Assembly (NCBI GenBank): GCA_963716455.1
Contig: CAVQTK010000004.1
Location: forward strand, 1 to 48,001
Direction of reading: 5' to 3'
DNA from: CAVQTK01 sp963716455
GTDB taxonomy: Bacteria; Pseudomonadota; Gammaproteobacteria; Coxiellales; Coxiellaceae
Length of the DNA: 48,001 nucleotides
The position numbers and the translations under genes were made by a program. Below the pieces are notes generated by a model that had not been told where the DNA came from, ran no database searches, and saw only the letters and a program-made list of their open reading frames with translations. Position 1 is the first letter of the stretch. Each line of letters starts with the position of its first letter. This document shows, in pieces, positions 1 to 7,220 of the stretch.

Positions 1-44
1 AGCTGTTCACGGGGGGAAGAAGGGAAAGCCCCCTTTTGCTCCCC

Positions 45-120
45 ATTGGACGAAAAAATATCCTCGGAATACTCACATACTACGTGTATGCTCCGTTTCC
101 TCGTCATTTTTTTGTCCAAT
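45..120. repeat. 76-bp imperfect palindromic element
   Basis: The two ends are inverted copies (ATTGGACGAAAAAAT on the left; the right end read in reverse is ATTGGACAAAAAAAT), and the centre is also palindromic (CATAC, five bases, GTATG). The whole element could fold into one long hairpin. It lies in the non-coding stretch upstream of the sohB remnant. It resembles a small MITE or REP-like element; no transposase is seen nearby. Confidence 0.55.
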
Positions 121-205
121 CTGAATCAAAATTGGGCTTTCTGCGTTGGCAAATTAAACCTCGTAAACGCTTACTAAACTAACTTACAAGGGGAGATATA
201 AAGTT

Positions 206-1199
206 ATGCATTTTTTAAGTGAATACGGTTTTTTTCTTGCTAAAGCCATTACTGTTCTCATCGTTATTTTAGCCATTTTAATTGGCATCATGGCCGTACT
301 GAGCAAAAGTAAAGCCAGGGAAAAAGGCGGCAAGCTGACAATTCATAAGTTAAATGATAAATATGATGCTTACTTAAATATGGTTAATCAAGCAAGTCAA
401 GTTAAGTCTGAATTAAAAAAACTCAAAAAATTGTTAAAAGAAAAGAATAAACTGCACAGTAAATCCGCATCTAAAAGCGTCTTTTTATATTAAATTTTCA
501 AGGTGACATTAAGGCCTCAGCGGTAAATAGTTTACGTGAAGAAATCACCGCCATATTGCTAAGTCAAAAACCGATGATGAGGTGCTTTTATGTGTGGATA
601 GCCCCGGAGGTGTGGTTAATGCATATGGTTTGGCTGCAGCACAAATTCAACGTTTAAAAGACGCTAATTTAAAATTAATCATTGCCGTGGATAAAGTCGC
701 TGCCAGTGGTGGCTATATGCTGGCTTGCTTAGCCAACCATCTTATTGCTGCTCCTTTCTCTATTATTGGTTCAATTGGCGTTATTGCCCAGTTACCCAAT
801 TTTCATCGCTGGCTCGATAAAAAAGAAATTGATTTCGAGCAAATATTAGCAGGACAATATAAACGAACTTTAACCCTTTTTGGCAAAAATACATTGGAGG
901 GACGCGCCAAACTTCAAGAAGAGGTGGAAGAAACGCATCAATTATTTAAAGATCATATAGTCCAGAATCGTTCTCAGGTTAACATTGATCAGGTAGCTAC
1001 CGGTGAGCATTGGTACGGAACTCAAGCGTTAAAATTTGGCTTGGTGGATGAAATTAAAACCAGTGACGATTTTTTATTAGCAGCTAGAAATGATTATGAT
1101 CTTTACCAGATAAAATATGAAATCAAAAAAAGTTTTAGTCATCGGATTAGCTCTAGCATGAATATGCTGATCCATAAACTTTGGCCTTCTCATATATGA
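206..1199 (+). pseudogene. sohB: SohB-like inner-membrane S49 peptidase, two frameshifts
   Basis: Remnant of the inner-membrane signal-peptide-peptidase-like protease SohB. The first part (206-493) has the N-terminal membrane anchor starting MHFLSEYGFFLAK and a Lys-rich coiled stretch. The second part (from about 582) carries the S49 core with SPGG and the nucleophile motif KVAASGGYM, then GSIGV and GEHWYG, all as in E. coli SohB. The frames do not join: the first ORF stops at about 491, an intermediate frame covers 496-570 (reads NFQGDIKAS then NSLREEITAILLSQK), and a second shift in an AAAAA run near 571 leads into the last part. Each shift is explained by one missing base. Catalytic residues are present, so loss of function depends on whether the indels are real. 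A GGGGAG ribosome site precedes the ATG. Confidence 0.8.
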
Positions 1200-1217
1200 T
1201 AGTTTAGGTAAAAATGT

Positions 1218-2129
1218 ATGCGCCATAGCCATAAACATCATAAACACCCTTCCACGCATCGGCATCCACACAACCCACATCGGATTTTAATCTGGGCTGT
1301 TTCTTTAATTTTTATTTTTGCAATTTTTGAAGCTCTTGGCGGATGGTGGACCGGTTCATTAGCATTGTTGGGTGATGCAGGCCATATGTTTTCTGATGCC
1401 ATAGCCTTAAGTATTTCCGCTTTCGCGGCTTGGGTAGCAGTAAAGCCACCGTCACATAAACATAGTTACGGCTTGGGCAGAGCCGAAGTTCTGGCTGCTT
1501 GGGTGAGCAGTTTGATGATGTTGCTTATATCGATTGTAGTCATTATCGAAGCCATTAATCGCATCCATCAAACCACCCCTGTACGTGGCGGACCAGTTAT
1601 TATTATTGCTTTAATTGGCATTTGCCTAAACCTTCTCGTAGCTTGGTTACTGGCTCGAGGAGAGCGCACTTTGAACATTCGAGCTGCTCTTTTGCATGTG
1701 ATGAGTGATATTTTAGGGTCTATTGCAGCATTAGTAGCCGGTGCGGTTATTTATTTTACTAACTGGCTATTAATCGATCCTATTCTTTCTATTGTCATAG
1801 GTATTTTAATCATGCTTTCTAGTCTTTCATTGCTGCGAGAATCTTTGCTGGTACTTATGGAAGGTGTTCCAGGGCATATTGAATTTAAAGAAGTATCTCA
1901 GGATATGAGCGCCGTCCCAGGCGTTAAAACTATTCACGATCTACATATTTGGACCCTCTCTTCAGGAAAAATTGCTTTATCAGCCCATGTCGATATTAAT
2001 GAGCTAAGTAGCTGGCAAAACGTGCTAACTCACCTAATGCAATTATTAAAACAAAAGTATAAAATTGATCATGTTACTTTGCAGCCGGAGCCTGATATCA
2101 TCGATTGTCAACCCTGCTTGGAACCTTAA
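1218..2129 (+). CDS. CDF-family metal cation efflux transporter (ZitB/CzcD-like)
   Basis: Cation diffusion facilitator of 303 aa, expected to export Zn(II) or a related divalent metal across the inner membrane in exchange for protons. The N-terminus is His-rich (HSHKHHKH and further His pairs in the first 20 residues), a usual metal-binding feature of Zn-type CDFs. Six hydrophobic segments are visible, with the paired intramembrane metal site motifs GDAGHMFSDA (TM2) and HVMSDILGS (TM5). The last about 90 residues form the cytoplasmic CDF domain with HDLHIW and end in a Cys pair (DCQPC). It lies close behind the sohB remnant and two bases before ubiG, so these genes probably share a transcript. 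Substrate metal is inferred, not shown. Confidence 0.9.
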   Translation: MRHSHKHHKHPSTHRHPHNPHRILIWAVSLIFIFAIFEALGGWWTGSLALLGDAGHMFSDAIALSISAFAAWVAVKPPSHKHSYGLGRAEVLAAWVSSLMMLLISIVVIIEAINRIHQTTPVRGGPVIIIALIGICLNLLVAWLLARGERTLNIRAALLHVMSDILGSIAALVAGAVIYFTNWLLIDPILSIVIGILIMLSSLSLLRESLLVLMEGVPGHIEFKEVSQDMSAVPGVKTIHDLHIWTLSSGKIALSAHVDINELSSWQNVLTHLMQLLKQKYKIDHVTLQPEPDIIDCQPCLEP

Positions 2130-2131
2130 TT

Positions 2132-2857
2132 ATGCAAAGCAAACCTTCAGTTGATCCTATTGAGATCGCTAAATTTTCGGCGCTCGCCAACGAATGGTGG
2201 GACCCGAATGGTCCTATGAAACCCTTGCATCAACTAAACCCTCTGCGATTACAGTATCTACAAAATCATGCTCTATTAGAAGATAAAAACATACTTGACA
2301 TAGGTTGTGGTGGTGGATTATTGAGTGAAGCCATGGCCGGTTGTGGCGCCAACGTCACCGGAATTGATTTGAGTGAAGAGTTAATCAACGTAGCCAAACA
2401 GCATGCAACAATGCAAACCTTACTTGTCGACTATCGACATGTCAGTAGTACAGAATTGGCCGCACAACTTCCGCAAGCTTTTGACATAATTACCTGCATG
2501 GAATTATTAGAGCACGTGCCTGATCCGGCTCAGCTGATAAGGGAATGTAGTTTGCTTCTCAAACCCGAGGGGGTAGTATTTTTTGCCACTTTAACTCGTA
2601 ATTTACGTTCTTTTTTAGGAGCAATCGTAGCAGCAGAATATTTGCTGAAACTCCTTCCCAAAGGAACACATCAATACGAAAAATTTATTCGACCCTCCGA
2701 GTTGACTAAATGGGCAAATCAAAATCATTTGACCCTGAAAGGATTACAAGGTACAATTTTTAATCCGTTTAGCGGTAAATTTCGCTTTAGCAAAGAAATT
2801 TCCATTAATTATCTTGCTTACTTTCAGAATGATGCAGTAACAGAGCAAGATCAATAG
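2132..2857 (+). CDS. ubiG: ubiquinone biosynthesis O-methyltransferase UbiG
   Basis: SAM-dependent methyltransferase performing both O-methylations in ubiquinone synthesis. The SAM-binding motif I is clear (ILDIGCGGG) followed by VTGIDLS and the post-motif MELLEHVPD. The N-terminal FSALANEWWDPNGPMKPLHQLNP is the diagnostic UbiG sequence (start of it: FSALANEWWDP). A longer frame from a TTG at 2105 exists, but the ATG at 2132, two bases after the upstream stop, fits family length (242 aa). It is cotranscribed with the CDF gene by spacing. No lesion is seen. Confidence 0.93.
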   Translation: MQSKPSVDPIEIAKFSALANEWWDPNGPMKPLHQLNPLRLQYLQNHALLEDKNILDIGCGGGLLSEAMAGCGANVTGIDLSEELINVAKQHATMQTLLVDYRHVSSTELAAQLPQAFDIITCMELLEHVPDPAQLIRECSLLLKPEGVVFFATLTRNLRSFLGAIVAAEYLLKLLPKGTHQYEKFIRPSELTKWANQNHLTLKGLQGTIFNPFSGKFRFSKEISINYLAYFQNDAVTEQDQ

Positions 2858-2868
2858 CGAGCCTAAAA

Positions 2869-3516
2869 ATGCCTAAGAAAAAAAACCTAGGATTATTGAT
2901 TCTAACTGGGTTTATTATTTTAATTGTTATAGGTTTTTGGTTCTATTCTTATTACAAATCTAAGGTACCCCATATTAAAAATTTCCCCTCAACCGGGATA
3001 ATCACGGGGACCTATTTACCCCAACCTAAAGCCATTCACCCTTTTAAATTTGAGGATGATACCAATCAACCTTTTACTAACGAAAATCTAAGAGGATATT
3101 GGACATTTTTATTTTTTGGTTTTACCCATTGCGGGGATGTTTGCCCGACTACTCTTGCCGAATTAAATAAAATGTATCTTCAATTACAAAAAATTCTGCC
3201 GCCAGAATCTTTGCCACAAATAGTCATGATCTCGATCGATCCTGAGCACGATACGACTGTGCAACTTCGTCAGTATATGCAGGCCTTTAATCCTAAGTTT
3301 ATAGGGGTAAAAAGTAGCGCAGAAACACTAGCACCTCTCACTAAAGAATTAGGAATTTATTTTTCTAAGAACGATCAAAACAATATAGTTCATAGCGCCC
3401 AACTCTACTTATTTAATCCAGATGGAAATTGGGTAGCTTTTTTTCCTTATCCCCATCAAGGAAAACAGACCGGTAATGAATACCTAAAATTAATTAACTA
3501 CTCAGCGGATAGCTAA
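2869..3516 (+). CDS. Sco1/SenC/PrrC-family copper chaperone
   Basis: Membrane-anchored thioredoxin-fold protein of 215 aa. Residues about 8-27 form an N-terminal membrane anchor, leaving the domain outside the inner membrane. The copper-binding motif CxxxCP is present (FTHCGDVCP) and the distal His lies in VHSAQLYLF, so all three expected ligands are there. The family delivers copper to the CuA site of cytochrome c oxidase or acts in thiol redox control. Its stop overlaps the start of the thioredoxin-like gene, suggesting a two-gene redox/copper unit. Confidence 0.88.
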   Translation: MPKKKNLGLLILTGFIILIVIGFWFYSYYKSKVPHIKNFPSTGIITGTYLPQPKAIHPFKFEDDTNQPFTNENLRGYWTFLFFGFTHCGDVCPTTLAELNKMYLQLQKILPPESLPQIVMISIDPEHDTTVQLRQYMQAFNPKFIGVKSSAETLAPLTKELGIYFSKNDQNNIVHSAQLYLFNPDGNWVAFFPYPHQGKQTGNEYLKLINYSADS

Positions 3517-3986
3517 TGAAAAACCTCAGAACCACTACATTGGTGCTTTTGACATGGATATTGAATGCATGCAGTTTGCCTGCCAATTCCTTATTACTTG
3601 ATAGTCAAGGTAATAAAATTTCTCCCTCTACGTGGCAAAACAAATGGGTGGTCATTAATTATTGGGCCGGTTGGTGTAAACCGTGTGTAGAAGAAATTCC
3701 AGAGTTGAATCGTTTTTATCATAGCCACTCTAAAAATTCTTTGGTATTTGGAGTTAATTACGACCAACTTCCTTTATTACCTTTGCGCACAGCCATTTTA
3801 GAAATGCACATTGTTTTTCCAGTTCTGCAAAAAAGTCCAGTTGATACATTTTCATTGCCTGAAGTTAATGTAGTGCCCACTACATTTATCATTAACCCTC
3901 ATGGGCAACTGGTTAAAAAATTAATTGGCCCTCAAACTTCTAACGGACTTGAAGAAGTGATAAATGAACTTTCACAATCGCCATAG
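3516..3986 (+). CDS. TlpA/ResA-like thioredoxin-fold protein, probable lipoprotein
   Basis: Periplasmic thiol-disulfide protein of 156 aa. The N-terminal hydrophobic segment ends in LNAC, which looks like a lipobox, so the mature protein is probably lipid-anchored. The active site is WCKPC, with the cis-Pro loop VVPTTFII downstream, as in TlpA/ResA/DsbE proteins. It starts within the stop of the Sco gene. A role in reducing cysteines of cytochrome c or of the Sco/CuA pathway is inferred from this partnership. Confidence 0.85.
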   Translation: MKNLRTTTLVLLTWILNACSLPANSLLLDSQGNKISPSTWQNKWVVINYWAGWCKPCVEEIPELNRFYHSHSKNSLVFGVNYDQLPLLPLRTAILEMHIVFPVLQKSPVDTFSLPEVNVVPTTFIINPHGQLVKKLIGPQTSNGLEEVINELSQSP

Positions 3987-4010
3987 CTTACTCGAAGGAG
4001 AATCTTTATT

Positions 4011-5264
4011 ATGACCGTGAAAAATGTATTTTATGCGCAATCAGGTGGTGTTACTGCCGTAATAAATGCGAGTGCTTGCGCTGTTATTGAAACGGCAAGA
4101 CAATACCCTAATCAAATTGGCAAAGTATACGCTGGTTTTAATGGAATAACTGGAGCTCTTAAAGAAGAACTGATAGACACCAGTCAGGAAGACCCGCAAG
4201 TTATTGCTGCTTTACGCCATACTCCCGGAGGGGCTTTTGGGTCTTGTCGCTATAAACTGAAGCAATTTGAAGAAAACAGTCAAGATTATGAACGTCTTAT
4301 CGAGGTTTTTGAAGCACACAACATCGGTTATTTTTTTTACAATGGTGGGGGAGACTCACAAGATACCATTTTTAAGATTTCTCAACTCAAAAAAAAGTTT
4401 AACTACCCTTTGGTTTGCATTGGTATTCCTAAAACTATAGATAATGATTTAGCTCATACCGATAACTGCCCGGGATTTGGTTCGGCTGCTAAATACATTG
4501 CAACTTCGATTCGCGAAGCAGGCTTAGATATCGCCTCAATGTGTTCTACTTCTACTAAAGTATTTATTATGGAAGTCATGGGCCGTCATGCTGGATGGAT
4601 CGCAGCTGCTAGCGGCTTAGCGGCAGAAGATGAAGCACATGCTCCACATATCATTTTATTTCCCGAAATACCCTTTGCACAGGAAAAATTTTTACAACGT
4701 GTAGATGAATGTGTTCAAAATTATGGTTTTTGCGCTATAGTAGCTTCAGAAGGACTACTAAATTCGGAAGGAAAATTCTTAATTCAATCTGCTTCTAAAG
4801 ATGCTTTTGGCAATCTCCAGTTAGGGGGAATTGCGCCTACCTTAGCAGAGCTGATTCGGCGACATTTAGGACATAAGCATCATTGGGCAGTAGTAGATTA
4901 TCTACAACGTGCGGCAAGACATATTGCTGCGGAAACGGATGTCCTTCAGGCATATGCATTAGGTAAAGCTGCCGTAGAGCGAGCTTTAGCTGGAGAAACC
5001 GATATCATGTTGGTTATAAAACGAATTTCTAACCAGCCCTATCGTTGGGCAATCGACCAAGTACCTTTGGAACAGGTAGCCAATATAGAGAAAAAAATTC
5101 CACGTCATTTTATTACCCCAGATGGTTTTAACATTACCGAGGAATGTCGCCAATATTTATCCCCACTCATTCAAGGTGAAGACCACCCTCCGTATAAAAA
5201 CGGTCTACCTCATTATGTGCGTTTAAAAAATATCCGTGTTGCTAAAAAACTGACTTCCGTATAG
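4011..5264 (+). CDS. pfp: phosphofructokinase, pyrophosphate-dependent type
   Basis: PFK-superfamily enzyme of 417 aa. The phosphate-donor positions are GGGDS (Asp at the position of E. coli PfkA Gly104) and PKTIDND (Lys at the position of Gly124); Asp plus Lys is the established signature of PPi-dependent enzymes. It should therefore reversibly interconvert fructose 6-phosphate and fructose 1,6-bisphosphate using PPi. Substrate motifs MEVMGRHAGW and the PFK fold are intact. A strong AAGGAG site lies ahead of the ATG. It is followed after eight bases by a second PFK of the ATP type. Confidence 0.9.
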   Translation: MTVKNVFYAQSGGVTAVINASACAVIETARQYPNQIGKVYAGFNGITGALKEELIDTSQEDPQVIAALRHTPGGAFGSCRYKLKQFEENSQDYERLIEVFEAHNIGYFFYNGGGDSQDTIFKISQLKKKFNYPLVCIGIPKTIDNDLAHTDNCPGFGSAAKYIATSIREAGLDIASMCSTSTKVFIMEVMGRHAGWIAAASGLAAEDEAHAPHIILFPEIPFAQEKFLQRVDECVQNYGFCAIVASEGLLNSEGKFLIQSASKDAFGNLQLGGIAPTLAELIRRHLGHKHHWAVVDYLQRAARHIAAETDVLQAYALGKAAVERALAGETDIMLVIKRISNQPYRWAIDQVPLEQVANIEKKIPRHFITPDGFNITEECRQYLSPLIQGEDHPPYKNGLPHYVRLKNIRVAKKLTSV

Positions 5265-5272
5265 GTGATCAG

Positions 5273-6259
5273 ATGACAAAAAAAATACTAATTCTCTCTT
5301 CAGGGGGCGATTCCCCAGGAATGAATGCTACTATTCGCGCAGTCGTTCGATGTGCTATTGATGCCAACATGGAGGTGTTTGGTACCGAAGGTGGTTATGC
5401 CGGGTTAGTTACCCAAATAATCTTTCCATTAGATCAAAGATCTGTAGCTAATTGCCTACAACGCGGAGGCACTTTCTTAAAAACAGGTCGATGCCAAGCT
5501 TTTCGTGAAAAAACAGTTCGGGATCGATGTAGACAATTTTTAAAAGAAAAAAACATAGATACATTAGTCGTTTTGGGTGGAGATGGCAGTTTTCAGGGAG
5601 CGGATTTACTTTGTACTGAAGAGTCCATTCAGCTCCAAGTGATTGGTATACCCTGTACTATTGACAACGATATTCCTGGCACTGATTATTGTATTGGTTT
5701 CGATACAGCCCGCAATACTGCGCTTCAAGCTATTGATAAAATTCGTGATACTGCCTTTAGTTCTAACCGTAACTTTCTCATTGAGGTAATGGGGAGAGCT
5801 TCGGGATTTTTAGCAGTAGACGTAGGTATTGCCGGAGGAGCAGAAATGATTATCATTCCCGAATTTCCGGTAAGTGTTGATCAGTTGATTAATAAAATTC
5901 AACAAAGTCAAAGGCATAAAATAGCTTCCATTATTGTAGTAGCAGAAGCGGGTCACACAGGACACACCCTGAAAATGGCAGAAGAAATAAAAAAGAAGAC
6001 CGGAATACTTTATACAGTTTGTATTTTAGGGCACACTCAGCGAGGAGGTTCGCCTACCGTTTTAGATCGGAAAATGGGAGCATTGATGGGGGCAAAAGCT
6101 ATCTCTGCTATCCAAGAGGGAGTTTCGCAACAAATGATTGCAGTGAGAGGTAATGAAGTAATTACTACTTCATTACCAAATACCCAACATTCCACTCAAT
6201 TCTTTAATGATAAAAAATTATTAGATTTGAATGATGTGTTGTGTAATGTTCATGAGTGA
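5273..6259 (+). CDS. pfkA: 6-phosphofructokinase, ATP-dependent type
   Basis: Canonical-length PfkA (328 aa; E. coli 320). The donor-site motif is GGDGS and the following loop is PCTIDND, so the Asp/Lys pair of PPi enzymes is absent and ATP use is expected. Other PFK motifs are present: RGGTFLKTGR, MGRASGFLA and GHTQRGGSP. It is the second gene of the tandem PFK pair and probably cotranscribed with it. The downstream palindrome at 6267-6321 may terminate or stabilise this transcript. Confidence 0.92.
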   Translation: MTKKILILSSGGDSPGMNATIRAVVRCAIDANMEVFGTEGGYAGLVTQIIFPLDQRSVANCLQRGGTFLKTGRCQAFREKTVRDRCRQFLKEKNIDTLVVLGGDGSFQGADLLCTEESIQLQVIGIPCTIDNDIPGTDYCIGFDTARNTALQAIDKIRDTAFSSNRNFLIEVMGRASGFLAVDVGIAGGAEMIIIPEFPVSVDQLINKIQQSQRHKIASIIVVAEAGHTGHTLKMAEEIKKKTGILYTVCILGHTQRGGSPTVLDRKMGALMGAKAISAIQEGVSQQMIAVRGNEVITTSLPNTQHSTQFFNDKKLLDLNDVLCNVHE

Positions 6260-6266
6260 TTTTTGA

Positions 6267-6321
6267 GTTATTGCGAGACAGCGTTAGCTGACGTGACAGT
6301 CCTAGCGCTGTTCGCAATGAC
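6267..6321. repeat. REP-like palindrome between convergent genes
   Basis: The ends GTTATTGCGA and, read in reverse, GTCATTGCGA are inverted copies, with a second inner pair ACAGCG/CGCTGT. It lies between the convergent pfkA and outer-membrane-like genes, where such an element could act as a bidirectional terminator or mRNA stabiliser. Related TCA(A/T)TGCGACCCC motifs recur at about 27942-27990. Confidence 0.55.
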
Positions 6322-6350
6322 GGTAATAGCATGCGATTTGAGCTATCTTT

Positions 6351-6965
6351 TTATGACCAAAGTTGACCAACTTGAATGGCTAAAGCAGCACCGCCAAAAC
6401 TTTTTCCGAAGTCATGAACATTAGCATCTGCAAAGCCAATAATACCCACACCAAAATGTTGAGTAGGTGTTAAAAACGCTTGAACTTCAAATGGGATACC
6501 AAAATCAGCATGATCTAATATGCTAGTTCCAGTATTTCCAATAGCGCCTAGACCAGCAGAAGCAGATACATACCCCATTTTAGACTTTTTCATGAGACCG
6601 TATAAAATACCTGCATCATAACGAGTAGCATATCCTGCTTTATTATACAAAAAATCACTTTTAAATAAATCACCAGCTGTACGCACAGTCAACAATTGAT
6701 GCTCAGTAACTGCATAGTTAATGCTGAAATCTGTTGCTAGGTTTTTAGTAGGAAATTGTGTATTAGCGCCTACACCACCGTTTAACCACCAGCTCCCAAC
6801 AACACCATCAATTTTGACTGGTTCTACGGCTGTTACACTAGTAGTTTGTTCATTTTCTTCTGTAGTCAACACTTTATCTGCACCACCAGCTAAAGCTATA
6901 CTAGAAATAAATGCTAATATTGAAACTGCTCCAATGGATAAGGATTTAATACCAAGGATTCTCAT
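6351..6965 (-). CDS. secreted outer-membrane-like protein, function unknown
   Basis: A 204-aa protein with a clear signal peptide: basic start MRILGIK, hydrophobic core, and a probable cut after ALA at residue 26. The mature part has alternating Gly/aromatic strands (GSWWLNGGVGANTQF, LLTVRTAGD, GYVSASAGLGAIG, FGVGIIGFADANVH), which suggests a small eight-stranded beta-barrel of the outer membrane. It is monocistronic, convergent to pfkA. I do not recognise the family; related proteins of unknown role occur in Legionella-like bacteria, but that is a recollection and not shown here. Confidence 0.7.
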   Translation of the reverse strand: MRILGIKSLSIGAVSILAFISSIALAGGADKVLTTEENEQTTSVTAVEPVKIDGVVGSWWLNGGVGANTQFPTKNLATDFSINYAVTEHQLLTVRTAGDLFKSDFLYNKAGYATRYDAGILYGLMKKSKMGYVSASAGLGAIGNTGTSILDHADFGIPFEVQAFLTPTQHFGVGIIGFADANVHDFGKSFGGAALAIQVGQLWS

Positions 6966-7082
6966 AAATTATCTCCTATTAATTACTTACTTATACTTCC
7001 ATGTCCAAATAGTCCTTCTTTAATACAAATTCATGTTAAAAAAAAATCAATTTAAAGTCAAGCAATATTTAGCGGGATATAT

Positions 7083-7220
7083 TTATAGCAATTCCCGTTT
7101 TTATAGAAACGGGAATCCTAACGCGACGAGGGATTCTTCCCCTTAAGTGCGAGCATCGGCTTTGCCAGCGGAGCATCAAAACAGATATAACAGTTTCCAT
7201 ATTAATGGGAACTGCTATAA
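7083..7220. repeat. 138-bp MITE-like element with terminal inverted repeats
   Basis: The left end reads TTATAGCAATTCCCGTT and the right end, in reverse complement, TTATAGCAGTTCCCATT; the similarity continues inward for about 25 bases. No ORF lies inside. The right terminus provides the last codon and the TAG stop of pepN, so the element sits at the very 3' end of that gene. It has the size and structure of a non-autonomous MITE; no matching transposase is in the window. Confidence 0.6.
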
